A stretch of 64,000 nt of DNA, from assembly GCA_001618605.1 (NCBI GenBank), contig LKHC01000017.1, positions 1-64,000 on the forward strand, in the 5' to 3' direction. Under the pieces are notes generated by a model, which saw nothing but the letters and a program-made list of their open reading frames with translations, had not been told where the DNA came from and did not search any database. Position numbers and translations under genes: made by a program. The DNA is from Candidatus Fermentibacter danicus (lineage in GTDB: Bacteria; Fermentibacterota; Fermentibacteria; Fermentibacterales; Fermentibacteraceae). Every line of letters begins with the position of its first letter. Position 1 is the first letter of the stretch. This document shows positions 42,710 through 51,705 of this stretch, one piece after another.

Positions 42710-43446
42710 CCCGCACGTCCGTCCCCGCCGAACGGAGGAGAGTGGTCTTGGTCATCGACGACGCGGGTTCGGGCGACGCGGTGGACGGCGCCGTGGAGGC
42801 CTGCATCGCCGCGGGAACCGTGGACGGGGTTTCGATCCTGGGATCGGCCCCGGGCGCCGCCGGCGCCTGCCGGGTCGCGGCCTCGGCGGGCCTGTCCGTC
42901 GGCGCGCATCTCAACGCCGTCGAGGAGCCGCTCCTGACGATGCATCCGGTCTCCTTCGAGCGGGCGGTGTCCGGGGGCGGCGGCGCACGGGAGGACATCG
43001 AGCGCGAGTGGCGGGCGCAGATCGAGCTGCTCGTCTCCGCCGGCGCTCAAATCTCGCGTCTGGACAGCCACCGCCACATCCACCACCTCCCCGGCCTGTC
43101 CGGGCTCATCGTGAAACTGGCCGTCGAATACGGCGTTCCGGGCGTCAGGGCGGCCCTTGTCCCCGATCCTTTCGCAAGGCCGTCGGGGATCTTCCTGCGG
43201 GCCCTGGCGCGCAGGCTCGCCAGGCTCGCCAGGCAGGCCTCGCTGCGCGTTCCGGACTCCATGGCCGGGTTCGGAGTTTCCGGCAGACTGAACAGAGAGT
43301 ATCTCGAAAGGCTGCGGATTCCCCCGGGCGAGTGCGAACTCGTGGCCCACCCCGCCACTCGGCCCGTCTGGTCTCCCGGACAGCCGTCCGAACTCTCGCT
43401 CCTCACTTCGGACTGGTTCGCCGAATGGAAAAACGCCGCCTGCTGA
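42706..43446 (+). CDS. YdjC/ChbG/HpnK-family polysaccharide deacetylase
   Basis: 246 residues. VVLVIDDAGSGDAVDGAVEA carries the conserved D-D pair, SVGAHLNAVEEPLL the G-x-H-L element, and ISRLDSHRHIHHLPGLSGLI the metal-binding His cluster. These are the signatures of YdjC-like carbohydrate deacetylases, which remove acetyl groups from GlcNAc-containing glycans or hopanoid glycolipids. The loop before residue 180 is long and basic (ALARRLARLARQASLR). It overlaps the radical SAM gene by 4 bp and the following transferase by 22 bp. Deacetylation may create the free amine the later enzymes need. Confidence 0.85.
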   Translation: MTRTSVPAERRRVVLVIDDAGSGDAVDGAVEACIAAGTVDGVSILGSAPGAAGACRVAASAGLSVGAHLNAVEEPLLTMHPVSFERAVSGGGGAREDIEREWRAQIELLVSAGAQISRLDSHRHIHHLPGLSGLIVKLAVEYGVPGVRAALVPDPFARPSGIFLRALARRLARLARQASLRVPDSMAGFGVSGRLNREYLERLRIPPGECELVAHPATRPVWSPGQPSELSLLTSDWFAEWKNAAC

Positions 43447-44810
43447 TCCTGCTCGCGCTGGCCCTGGCTGCGCGTGCGGGCGCCTTCCTGCTGGCCGCCC
43501 GCGGCGGGATCCTGATCGGGGAGGGCAGGGTCTATTCGAACCTGGCTGAGAACCTTCTCGAAGGCAGGGGCTACGTTCTGTCCGCCGACATGCTCTCTCC
43601 GCCGGAGCCGGCCCGGGGCGCCGCGAGCGTCATACAGGAGAGGACGTTCGAGTTCTACCGGCGGGTGGACGGATTCTACGGAGTCCTCCGGCCGGAGAGG
43701 CCGACCCTCTTCATTCCTCCGGGATACCCCGTGCTCATGGCGGCGGGCTACGCGATCCTCGGAGCGGGGAACCTCCTGGCGATAAGAGGCCTCCAGCTTC
43801 TGGCCGGCCTGGTCACCGTCATCCTGGGATTCGCTCTCGCGAGGAGGCACCTCCGCAACCCGGAGGCATGGCTTGTCTGCCTCTTCATCGCGCTGGACCC
43901 CTTCGAGATCTACTTCGAGGCCGTCCCGGCCACACAGGCGGCCTTCGGGCTGTTCACGACGGCTGCTCTGGTACTCTCTACCAGGGCTCTCGACGGCGGC
44001 AGGGCGCTCCAGGCCGCACTGGCCTCGTCCGTCTGGGGCCTCGCCTATCTCATCCGGCCGGCGGCCATGCCGATGATGTGCGTCTTCCTCCTGTGCATCC
44101 TGCTGGTGCGGGGCCGTCCGGTCTCCGCCAGGCTCGCCGCCATCGGGACGGGCATCCTCTCGTTCGTGATCGTGCTCTCACCCTGGATCCTCCATGCCCA
44201 TTCGGTCAGCGGGCAGTGGCGGATTACGCCCACCCAGGGCGGTGTGAACCTGTGGGAGTCGAACGGGAGGATCTTCTCCTCTCACTTCGAGGGCGAGATC
44301 CAGGGGGCGGTCTCGCTGTACGGCCCCCTCAGGGACGAACTCGAAGGCTCGCTCCGCAAGCCCTGGCTGGCGGAGTTCCCCGAGTTCCGGGACGAGCCGG
44401 AGTGGGTCCGCGACAGCGTACTCTACAGGAGAACGACGGAGTTCCTGGCGGCCAATCCCTCGCTCATGCCCCGCCTTACGCTGCTGAGATTCGCCGAGTT
44501 CTTCAAGCCGTTCCCGTTCAACGATTTCCCTCTTCACTACATGCTGGCCGGCCTCGCCACCTTCGGCCTGGTGCTCGTGTTCGCGGGGGCGGGGCTGGTG
44601 CGGTTCCTCCGGTCGCGCGACCCTTCCGCCGTGATGATCGCGCTCTCGGTGGCCCTCTACTCTCTCGCCCATCTCTCCGCCATATCGGGAACGCCTCACA
44701 GGGTCGGAATCGATATCCCCCTGGCCGTGCTCGCCGGTTCCGGACTGAGCGCGTTCGCGTCACGGACGGGGTTGTGGAGGCGCCTTGAGCGGTTCCGGCC
44801 TCGTCGTTAA
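43425..44810 (+). CDS. ArnT/PMT-like membrane glycosyltransferase
   Basis: 461 residues from ATG 43425, about ten helices. It begins MEKRRLLILLALALAARAGA, then has the periplasmic loop GEGRVYSNLAENLLEGRGYV, equivalent to the acidic catalytic loop. PTLFIPPGYPVLMAAGYAIL and ALDPFEIYFEAVPATQAAFG correspond to the same positions in the protein at 40047, so the two are paralogues. A longer in-frame reading upstream covers the deacetylase gene and is not used. It probably adds another lipid-carried sugar to the glycan in the periplasm. Confidence 0.75.
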   Translation: MEKRRLLILLALALAARAGAFLLAARGGILIGEGRVYSNLAENLLEGRGYVLSADMLSPPEPARGAASVIQERTFEFYRRVDGFYGVLRPERPTLFIPPGYPVLMAAGYAILGAGNLLAIRGLQLLAGLVTVILGFALARRHLRNPEAWLVCLFIALDPFEIYFEAVPATQAAFGLFTTAALVLSTRALDGGRALQAALASSVWGLAYLIRPAAMPMMCVFLLCILLVRGRPVSARLAAIGTGILSFVIVLSPWILHAHSVSGQWRITPTQGGVNLWESNGRIFSSHFEGEIQGAVSLYGPLRDELEGSLRKPWLAEFPEFRDEPEWVRDSVLYRRTTEFLAANPSLMPRLTLLRFAEFFKPFPFNDFPLHYMLAGLATFGLVLVFAGAGLVRFLRSRDPSAVMIALSVALYSLAHLSAISGTPHRVGIDIPLAVLAGSGLSAFASRTGLWRRLERFRPRR

Positions 44811-45801
44811 GACGCATGCATTCGGGGATGCCCTGCTGGCCACCCCCGCCGTGGCCGCTCTCCTGGCCGGGGGCGGTGACTGGTGCGCACTGGCCGGCCC
44901 TTCGAGCTTCGAGGTGTGGAGAAGGCTCCCCGGGCTGAGTTCCGTCATCCGTGCGCCGTTCCCGTTCAGGGGCCTGCGGGGTGCGCTCCGTCTGGGCTGC
45001 TGGGCCGCCGGGCACTGCCGGCGTCTGCGGGGGTTCGACTGTACGGTGGTCTTCCACGCCCTTCCCGCGGTGAGGAGGATGGTCCGCGCGGCCACCGGGG
45101 CTCCTTCGAGGAGCGGGGGGGATTCTCCCCTCGGGCCGTGGGAGACCGTCGCGCCGATGAGTGCGGGAGGCTTTGCCGGCTCTCTCTACGCGGCTGTCGC
45201 GGGTGTCGAAGTGAGCGATTTCCGACCGCTTTTCCGGATCGAGGATTCCGAGAGGAGAGCCGTCGAGGGGGCGTTGCCGTCCCTTCCGTGCATTGCCGTG
45301 GCTCCCGGCGGGGGGAGGAATCCTCGCGACGAGGTGGCGGAGAAGAGATGGCCCGCGGAGCGCTTCGCGGCTCTGATCGGCAGGGCGGCGGCGAGTGGTC
45401 TGCATGTCGTGCTTCTCGGCGACTCGAGGGACTCCTGCGAGGCTTCGAAGGCGGCGGCCCTCTCCGGCGTCGCTTCGGTCACGGATCTGACCGGCAGGAC
45501 GGGCTGGGGAGAGGCTGCGGCCGTGATGGAGCGATGCGTGGCGTTCGTCGGGCCTGATTCGGGTCTGGCACACCTGGCCTGTGCCGTCGGAATCCCTGCG
45601 GTCGTCCTGTTCGGGCCTACCGATCCGGCCGCCCTGTACGCCCCCGGCCTCGTCACTTCCGTCGTCTCCGGGATGCCGTGCGCGCCCTGCTACTCGAACA
45701 ATGTCTTCGGCGGCTGTCGCACCGGGCGGGGCGGCTGTATGTTAAACATCGAACCGGACATGGTCTGGCATGCCCTGGAGAAAACCCTGGATGAAGATTA
45801 G
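44785..45801 (+). CDS. GT9-family heptosyltransferase-like protein
   Basis: 338 residues from TTG 44785, overlapping the preceding gene by 26 bp. KTHAFGDALLATPAVAALLA matches the N-terminal GD-x-hh motif of GT9 enzymes (usually 'GDxLLxTP'). The C-terminal half has FVGPDSGLAHLACAVGIPAV, VLFGPTDPAALYAPG and CAPCYSNNVFGGCRTGRGGC, the D-x-G-x-x-H heptosyltransferase core and the Cys-rich tail common in this family. It should transfer a heptose or related sugar to an LPS-like core. Its downstream overlap with the next gene is 11 bp. Confidence 0.92.
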   Translation: MSGSGLVVKTHAFGDALLATPAVAALLAGGGDWCALAGPSSFEVWRRLPGLSSVIRAPFPFRGLRGALRLGCWAAGHCRRLRGFDCTVVFHALPAVRRMVRAATGAPSRSGGDSPLGPWETVAPMSAGGFAGSLYAAVAGVEVSDFRPLFRIEDSERRAVEGALPSLPCIAVAPGGGRNPRDEVAEKRWPAERFAALIGRAAASGLHVVLLGDSRDSCEASKAAALSGVASVTDLTGRTGWGEAAAVMERCVAFVGPDSGLAHLACAVGIPAVVLFGPTDPAALYAPGLVTSVVSGMPCAPCYSNNVFGGCRTGRGGCMLNIEPDMVWHALEKTLDED

Positions 45802-47239
45802 TGCCGTAAACCCGCCCTTTCTGAGGCGGTTCAGCAGGGGGCAGCGCAGTCCCGCAGTCACGAGGAGCGGGACCCTGTACTACCCGATATGGCTCGCCTA
45901 CGCGGTCTGCGCCTTCGAGCGGGACGGCCACGAGGTCGATCTCGTCGACGCGCCCGCAGCCGGCCTGGACGAGGAGGCCGTCATCCAAAGGGTGGACTCC
46001 TTCGGCCCGGGCCTGGTCGTCGTGGAGTCATCCACCCCCTCGATAGAGAGCGACGTGCGTTTCGCGGACCGACTGGCGGAGGCGGACGGAAGGTTCGTTC
46101 TGCTCGTCGGCACGCATCCCTCCGCGCTTCCCCGCCGGACTCTCGACGCAGGAAGCAGATTCCAGGCCGTCGCGGTGGGGGAGTACGACCTCACGGCCAG
46201 GCTCCTGGCCCGGACGCTCGAGTCCGGTGGAGACCCCTCGTCGGTGCCGGGCCTCCTCCTCAGGACGGGAGGCGAGCCGGTCGACACGGGGCCCTGCCGC
46301 CGCGAGGAGGACCTGGACTCGCTTCCCTTCGTAAGCCGGATCTACGCGAAGCATCTCGATCCGTCCCGGTACAGCAACCCCAACGCGCTGCACCCGATGG
46401 TCATGATAATGGGCGGGAGGGGATGCCCGAATAACTGCACCTTCTGCCTCTTCCCGCAGACTCTGACGGGACGCGGGCTCCGCCTGCGCTCGATCGGAAA
46501 CGTCGTCGAAGAGGTGATGTGGGTTCAGGAGAACATGCCCTCCGTCAGGGCCGTGTTCTTCGAGGACGACACGATCTCGGCGGACCGCGACAGGCTCAGG
46601 GAGCTGGCGGCGGCCTTGTCGAAGGCCGGCAACCGCCTGAGATGGACGGCCAACATGAGGGCGTCCGTCGACTACGAGACCCTGCTGATGTGCCGGCGCT
46701 CGGGCCTGAGGACCGTCTGTACCGGCTTCGAGAGCGGCGACCCGGCCATGCTGGAAGCCATCAGGAAGGGCGTGGACGTCGAGACGATGCGTCGTTTCGC
46801 CACGGATGCGCGCAGGGCCGGCGTGCTGGTCCACGGCTGCTTCCTGTTCGGAGCGCCGGGCGAGACTGCGGAATCCATGCAAAGAACCCTCGAGTTCGCG
46901 CTTTCCATGCCACTCTATTCGGCCCAGTTCTACCCCATGATGGTCTATCCCGGCACGGAGGCCTACGCACAGGCGGAGGCTCGCGGCATGATCGTTCCTT
47001 CCTCCTGGCGCGGATGGCTTTCGGAGGAGGGGCTGCATACCTCCGTCATAAGAACCGAATCCCTGTCGGCCGAAGACATCTCGCGGTTCTGCGACCATGC
47101 CCGCAGGGCGTTCTACCTCCGTCCGGGCTTCATGCTGAGCACGGCCGTCCGCGCACTCCGCGACTCCGACGAGAGGACCAGGACCCTGAAGGCATTCTCC
47201 TCCTTCTGGCGCTTCCTCCTGCCCAAGAGGAGCCTCTGA
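45791..47239 (+). CDS. B12-binding-type radical SAM enzyme (class B)
   Basis: 482 residues from ATG 45791, which lies inside the end of the GT9 gene. The N-terminal cobalamin-binding-like half includes PIWLAYAVCAFERDGHEVDL, VVVESSTPSIESDVRFADRL and FVLLVGTHPSALPRRTLDAG. The centre is MGGRGCPNNCTFCLFPQTLT (C-x3-C-x2-C) and GFESGDPAMLEAIRKGVDVE. The C-terminal third has FFLFGAPGETAE-like text and YPMMVYPGTEAYAQAE. It is clearly related to, but not a recent copy of, the enzyme at 41333. Substrate unknown; the location suggests glycan or lipid modification. Confidence 0.92.
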   Translation: MKISAVNPPFLRRFSRGQRSPAVTRSGTLYYPIWLAYAVCAFERDGHEVDLVDAPAAGLDEEAVIQRVDSFGPGLVVVESSTPSIESDVRFADRLAEADGRFVLLVGTHPSALPRRTLDAGSRFQAVAVGEYDLTARLLARTLESGGDPSSVPGLLLRTGGEPVDTGPCRREEDLDSLPFVSRIYAKHLDPSRYSNPNALHPMVMIMGGRGCPNNCTFCLFPQTLTGRGLRLRSIGNVVEEVMWVQENMPSVRAVFFEDDTISADRDRLRELAAALSKAGNRLRWTANMRASVDYETLLMCRRSGLRTVCTGFESGDPAMLEAIRKGVDVETMRRFATDARRAGVLVHGCFLFGAPGETAESMQRTLEFALSMPLYSAQFYPMMVYPGTEAYAQAEARGMIVPSSWRGWLSEEGLHTSVIRTESLSAEDISRFCDHARRAFYLRPGFMLSTAVRALRDSDERTRTLKAFSSFWRFLLPKRSL

Positions 47240-47240
47240 A

Positions 47241-48191
47241 TTGACCGCAGCCTCGGTCGTGGTGCCGGCCCACCGTCATGGTCCGCGGCTCGTGGCCTGC
47301 CTGGAGGCCCTCCGTGCCCAGGAGGTCCAGGGAGATCTCACCGTCATCCTCGCACTGGACGGGGATGTCGCCATCCCGGCAGGGACGGCCGCCCTGGCCG
47401 ACCTTGTAGTACACGGACCCGCGAAGGGGCCGGCCGCCGCCCGCAACCGCGGCTGGAGGGCCTCCGCCGGGGGACACGTTCTGTTCACCGATTCCGACTG
47501 CGTGCCGGCTCCCGGATGGGCGCAGAGGATCGTCTCGGCGCTGGATGCCGGAGCCGACGGAGTGAAGGGCGCCTATTCCTCGGGAGGCGGGAGGATCGTC
47601 CAGCGTCTTCAGCAGGTCGAGTTCGAGGAGAGGTACGCTTCGCTGGAACCCGGCGGGACGGTCGACATGATCGACACCTATTCGTGCGGATTCAGACGCA
47701 GCGCCCTCGAGGCCTGCAACGGTTTCGACGAGAGCTTTCCGGCCGCCGATCACGAGGATGTCGATCTCTCGTACCGCATGGCCGCCGGGGGCATGAGGCT
47801 GGTATTCGAGCCGGAGGCCCGCGTGGAGCATGAACACAGGGCGACTATGGCCGGCTATATGCGTCTCAAGTACTCCCGCGGCAGATGGAGGGCCAGGATC
47901 ATCGAACTCCATCCCTCCCGGAGCATGTCGGACCGGTACGTCCCGTGGAGCCTGAAGGCCCAGATGATTCTCTGCGCCGCACTCCCGGCCGCCCTGGCGG
48001 GCGCCCTTCTCCATCCCGCCATCCCCGCGGCCTGGGCCGCCGCCTTCCTGGCATCGTGCATCCCGATTCTCTCGACCGCACTCCGCACCGACCCCGGCGT
48101 GGCTCCACTAGTGCCGCTCCTCGTCCTCGCGAGGGGGTTCGCGCTCTCGACCGGGCTCGTCTCCGGAGCGATCAGAAGGAGGGCCCGCTGA
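47241..48191 (+). CDS. GT2-family glycosyltransferase
   Basis: 316 residues from TTG 47241, one base after the previous stop. ASVVVPAHRHGPRLVACLEA, GPAKGPAAARNRGWRASAGG and VLFTDSDCVPAPGW (the D-x-D motif) define GT2. ADHEDVDLSYRMAAGG is the catalytic E/D-D region. Two to three hydrophobic segments near the C-terminus (LCAALPAALAGALLHPAIPA and LVPLLVLARGFALSTGLVSG) could tether it to the membrane. It should use a UDP- or GDP-sugar. The end overlaps the initiating transferase by 1 bp. Confidence 0.92.
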   Translation: MTAASVVVPAHRHGPRLVACLEALRAQEVQGDLTVILALDGDVAIPAGTAALADLVVHGPAKGPAAARNRGWRASAGGHVLFTDSDCVPAPGWAQRIVSALDAGADGVKGAYSSGGGRIVQRLQQVEFEERYASLEPGGTVDMIDTYSCGFRRSALEACNGFDESFPAADHEDVDLSYRMAAGGMRLVFEPEARVEHEHRATMAGYMRLKYSRGRWRARIIELHPSRSMSDRYVPWSLKAQMILCAALPAALAGALLHPAIPAAWAAAFLASCIPILSTALRTDPGVAPLVPLLVLARGFALSTGLVSGAIRRRAR

Positions 48192-49588
48192 TGCTCGCGC
48201 CGGCGAGGAAGGCCGACAGGGTCATGATGCTGCTTTTCCTGGCGGCGGATACGGTCTCCGTGCCGGTGGTGTTCTTCCTCACCTTCTGGCTTCGCTCCTC
48301 GGTCATCGGCGACGCCGTGCCGGGATTCGACGTCCGGCTGGGCGACTATCTCCACACGATCCCGGTCATCTGGGTCCTGTGGGTGGCTTGCTACGGCTGG
48401 ATGGGCCTCTACAGCCCGAAACGGCATTTCGGCGGCATGGTCGAGGCGCAGGCCATGATAAAGGCCCTGTTCGCCCTCGGCGTCTCCATGATGGCCGCGA
48501 GCTACCTCGCCAAGAGGGATTACTCCAGGCTGATGCTCATCCTCTATGTCGTCCTGGCCCTTCCGATATCCTCTCTCGCCAGGCTTGTCGCCCGCAGGAT
48601 CGCCCGTGTCGCCGCGCCCGTCGCGGAGGCGCCCAGGGTGCTCGTGGTAGGGACCGGAGAAGTGGCCGTCCGTGTAAGGGACAGTCTGGAGAGGATGCCC
48701 GCCCCGCACCCGATCGTCGTCGGTTTCATCTCGCCCGATCCGTCAGGAACCAGGCATCCCGAAACCATCGAGGGGCTGCCGGTGGCGGGCTTCCTGGCCG
48801 ATCTGCCGAGGCTCCTGACGAGCATGAAGGTGGATGAGGTGTTCTTCGCCGCCCCGAGCCTGGCGAGGGGCAGAATCCTGGAAGTGATCTCCGCCACGGA
48901 GAAGAGCGACGTGCATTTCAGGCTTGTGAGCGACCTCTTCGAGATCTCCACCACCTCGGTGGACCTGGACAATCTTGCCAGGCTGCCGATCATCGAGATC
49001 GGCCATTCCCGGGGGGGATTCTTCTCCCGTGCCGTCAAGCGTGCGAGCGACATCGCGATCGCCTCCTCCATGCTCTTGCTCCTATCACCCTTTATGGCAA
49101 TTATTTATCTCGTCCTACTGGCGGGTGGGAACGGATCTCCGATATTCAGACAGGTGCGCATAGGCAGGAACGGCGTTCCCTTCACCTTCTACAAGTTCAG
49201 GACCATGAAGCCCGAGTCCGGGGAATACGAGGTGGCTCCGCTCTCCCCCGCGGATCCGAGGGTCACCGGGATCGGGAGGTTCCTGAGGAGGACCAGTCTC
49301 GACGAACTGCCCCAGCTCGTGAACGTCCTGGCGGGCAGCATGAGCATGGTGGGGCCCAGGCCGGAGATGCCGTTTATAGTCGAGGGCTACTCCGAATGGC
49401 AGAAGAGGCGGCTGGACGTAAGGCCCGGGATTACGGGCCTCTGGCAGATAATGGGCAGGAAGGATCTCCCGCTGCATGACAATATCGAGTATGACTTCTA
49501 CTACATCAGGAATCAGTCGCTGATGCTCGACTTTGCGATTCTCCTGCGCACCTTCGCGAGCGTCTTCAGGGGAAGGGGCGCCTACTAG
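48191..49588 (+). CDS. Polyprenyl glycosylphosphotransferase (WbaP/WcaJ type)
   Basis: 465 residues from ATG 48191 (TGATG overlap). Four N-terminal helices, a CoA_binding_3-like Rossmann domain ([20 protein letters not shown]) and one more helix lead into the bacterial sugar transferase domain: [90 protein letters not shown]. The full set of catalytic motifs is present. It transfers a sugar-1-phosphate to undecaprenyl phosphate to begin glycan synthesis in the inner membrane. A WecA-type second initiator lies at 54406. Confidence 0.96.
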   Translation: MLAPARKADRVMMLLFLAADTVSVPVVFFLTFWLRSSVIGDAVPGFDVRLGDYLHTIPVIWVLWVACYGWMGLYSPKRHFGGMVEAQAMIKALFALGVSMMAASYLAKRDYSRLMLILYVVLALPISSLARLVARRIARVAAPVAEAPRVLVVGTGEVAVRVRDSLERMPAPHPIVVGFISPDPSGTRHPETIEGLPVAGFLADLPRLLTSMKVDEVFFAAPSLARGRILEVISATEKSDVHFRLVSDLFEISTTSVDLDNLARLPIIEIGHSRGGFFSRAVKRASDIAIASSMLLLLSPFMAIIYLVLLAGGNGSPIFRQVRIGRNGVPFTFYKFRTMKPESGEYEVAPLSPADPRVTGIGRFLRRTSLDELPQLVNVLAGSMSMVGPRPEMPFIVEGYSEWQKRRLDVRPGITGLWQIMGRKDLPLHDNIEYDFYYIRNQSLMLDFAILLRTFASVFRGRGAY

Positions 49589-50902
49589 GTGGACGAAGGA
49601 CTCGGCAGGATCTACTTCGAAGCCTGTCCCGAAGCCCTCATGGCGATCAGGGACGGCAGGGTGCTGCGCGCCAACGACGAGATGTGCCGTCTGCTCGGAA
49701 TTCGTTCCAGCACGGACATAGAGGGGCGGCGCCTGGAGGAGATCATCCCGATGGACCTGGACAACCGGGTCGGCCTCTATTCGGCGCTGACGAAGCTTCT
49801 CCCCGGCGACGTCAGGACTTACGAATGGGACCTCATGCTCCCCGGGGGAGTCTTCATCCCGGTCATAATCCGCGCCACGGGGCTCGGCGGCGGCGTTCTG
49901 CTGCTGTCCATACGCGACTACACCGAAGGCCGCAGGCAGAGCCAGGCCCTCCTGGAGATGGAGGAGCAGCGCAGGGCTCTGCTCGAGGTGTCCGCATATC
50001 CGGTCTTCTGCATAGACCGCGAATTCCGGATACTCTGGTGCAACGCCTCGCTGGGCGAACTCGCCGGAGCGCGCCCGGGCGCCCTGCTCCGCCGGACCTG
50101 CCACAGGATGCTGTACGGCCAGGACATTCCCTGTCTGGGCTGTCCGGCCATGAACGCCATGCGTTCCAGATCGACCTGCTCGAATGGGATGTGCGGCACT
50201 GGAATCAGATACAGGGCCTCCACCTCCTCCTTCAACGGGCCCGACGGCGGCGTAGCCGGAGCCGTGGTCGCCATTCTGGAAACTCCTGCGGGCGGCCCCG
50301 GGAGCACAGTGGGGACTAAGCCTTCGGCGGAGACGCCTTCCGCTCCTGCGGACCGGCATGGCGGCCTGCCGGGCGGAGAGGCCTCCGAAGGCGGAGGAAA
50401 CAGCGCTGCGACGGCCATGCTCAATCTCACCGAATGGCTGGCCTCGTCCCTCGAAAATCTGAAGACGATCCTGGGTTCGACGGTCAGCGTCTCGGGGCCG
50501 AGGGCTGCGGCGCCTGCGGCGGTGAGCCCCGAGCACCTGCTGGAGGCCTTCAGAACCATATCGCATGCGGATTTCGGGTCGTGTCTCGCCGGCGAGGAGG
50601 GCATAGCGGTGAGGGTGGACCGGACCAGACTCGAACCGGGGCTTCCGGGCATCGATCCGGGAAGCTACTATTCCGTGTCCCTCGGCGCGCGTCCGGTCCT
50701 CGAAGGCGCTGAAGGGGACCTTTTCTCCCGGAGCCCGCACAACAGGATATCTCCGTTCCCGATGCCCTCCGCCCAGGGACGGGGCAGGGAGTCGCAGGTC
50801 CGGGGCCGTTCCGGGGCGGTGTTCGTATCGAGGACTGACGGAGACCGTCGGTTCTATCAGATAATGATCCCCGTACCTGAGCAGGGGAGTGGAATCGACT
50901 GA
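49589..50902 (+). CDS. PAS-domain protein with kinase-like but degenerate C-terminus
   Basis: 437 residues from GTG 49589, directly after the transferase stop. Two PAS domains (FEACPEALMAIRDGRVLRAN; LLEVSAYPVFCIDREFRILW) come first; the second holds TCHRMLYGQDIPCLGCP, a C-x10-C-x2-C-P motif also present in the kinase at 20550. A further Cys pair, STCSNGMCG, follows. Residues ~275-420 occupy the place of HisKA/HATPase (LNLTEWLASSLENLKTILGS; SVSPEHLLEAFRTISHAD-like), but there is no phospho-accepting His and no recognisable N, G1 or G2 boxes. It may be a signalling scaffold or a sensor for the glycan operon. I cannot identify the tail. Confidence 0.7.
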   Translation: MDEGLGRIYFEACPEALMAIRDGRVLRANDEMCRLLGIRSSTDIEGRRLEEIIPMDLDNRVGLYSALTKLLPGDVRTYEWDLMLPGGVFIPVIIRATGLGGGVLLLSIRDYTEGRRQSQALLEMEEQRRALLEVSAYPVFCIDREFRILWCNASLGELAGARPGALLRRTCHRMLYGQDIPCLGCPAMNAMRSRSTCSNGMCGTGIRYRASTSSFNGPDGGVAGAVVAILETPAGGPGSTVGTKPSAETPSAPADRHGGLPGGEASEGGGNSAATAMLNLTEWLASSLENLKTILGSTVSVSGPRAAAPAAVSPEHLLEAFRTISHADFGSCLAGEEGIAVRVDRTRLEPGLPGIDPGSYYSVSLGARPVLEGAEGDLFSRSPHNRISPFPMPSAQGRGRESQVRGRSGAVFVSRTDGDRRFYQIMIPVPEQGSGID

Positions 50903-51705
50903 TGGTATCGCTGTCCTGTCTTGCATTCTCCGCCGTTCTGTCCGCCTCCGGCGGGCCGGGTCCGGCGGGCATGGCATCCGTCGCCGCCTGGCCGTCGGCC
51001 TGGGGAGGTTCCTGCTCGACGGCCTACGAGGCGCCTGCGGGAATCTCCAGGATCGAGGGTTTCGAGATTTCGGCGACCTGTTCCGATGCGGCCGCGAGGT
51101 CGGCCATGCTGGGCGCCGGGACGAGAGTCGGGCCTGTCCATGCCGCGCTTGGTCTGGACTGGACGGGAACGCCGGGGGAACTTTCCGGAGACGCCGATGC
51201 CCTGTCCGCGACGATCGCGTGCGCATGGATCGCCACCGGCGATCCTGCAGGATTCATCGAGGGCTTCTTCGGGCCCAGCATCGCTCTGGGCGCCTCCTGC
51301 AGAGTCTCTTCCCGCGACGACGGGGAGGCCGTACTGGGCAGCGCGGGCGTTCAGTTCTCCGTCTTCCCCACGTTCGCCGTGGGCGTTTCCGTCGTCGACC
51401 TTCCGGCGTACACCCCCGAGAATGACGGGACAGAGGCTGAAACCCACTGGGGAGCGACCTACATCTTCTCGCGCGAACTAAGGGTCCATGCGTCGGTCTG
51501 CGGCGAGGGCCCGTCCCTGGGCGCCGAGCTTGCGGTCACGCCGTGGCTGTCCGCGAGGACGGGGTCTTCGTTCGATTCATGGAATGCAGGCGCATCCGTG
51601 GACATCGGTGCGTTTACGCTGGACTACGCCGTCATGCTGGATGACTCCTCGGTCGGGCACGTAGTCTCGCTCGGATGCACGCTCGGAGGTGAGAACTGGC
51701 ACTGA
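50902..51705 (+). CDS. Exported protein, predicted outer-membrane beta-barrel (PorV/UPF0164-like)
   Basis: 267 residues from ATG 50902. A signal peptide (MVSLSCLAFSAVLSA) is followed by AGMASVAAWPSAWGGSCSTA, whose 'A-x-A-W-x-x-S-x-A-G' wording resembles the N-terminus of PorV/UPF0164 proteins. The remainder alternates short amphipathic strands with glycine-rich turns (GLDWTGTPGELSGDADALSA, FSVFPTFAVGVSVVDLPAYT, GASVDIGAFTLDYAVMLDD), as in an outer-membrane barrel. No catalytic motif is seen. It overlaps the next gene and may form a channel or assembly factor for the glycan made by this operon. Confidence 0.6.
   Translation: MVSLSCLAFSAVLSASGGPGPAGMASVAAWPSAWGGSCSTAYEAPAGISRIEGFEISATCSDAAARSAMLGAGTRVGPVHAALGLDWTGTPGELSGDADALSATIACAWIATGDPAGFIEGFFGPSIALGASCRVSSRDDGEAVLGSAGVQFSVFPTFAVGVSVVDLPAYTPENDGTEAETHWGATYIFSRELRVHASVCGEGPSLGAELAVTPWLSARTGSSFDSWNAGASVDIGAFTLDYAVMLDDSSVGHVVSLGCTLGGENWH

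Noticed and set aside
41333-43446. Hopanoid glycolipid locus (hpnJ-hpnK type)
   Set aside because: A radical SAM gene beside a YdjC-like deacetylase resembles this pair, but squalene-hopene cyclase, hpnH and hpnI are absent and the surroundings are surface-glycan genes.
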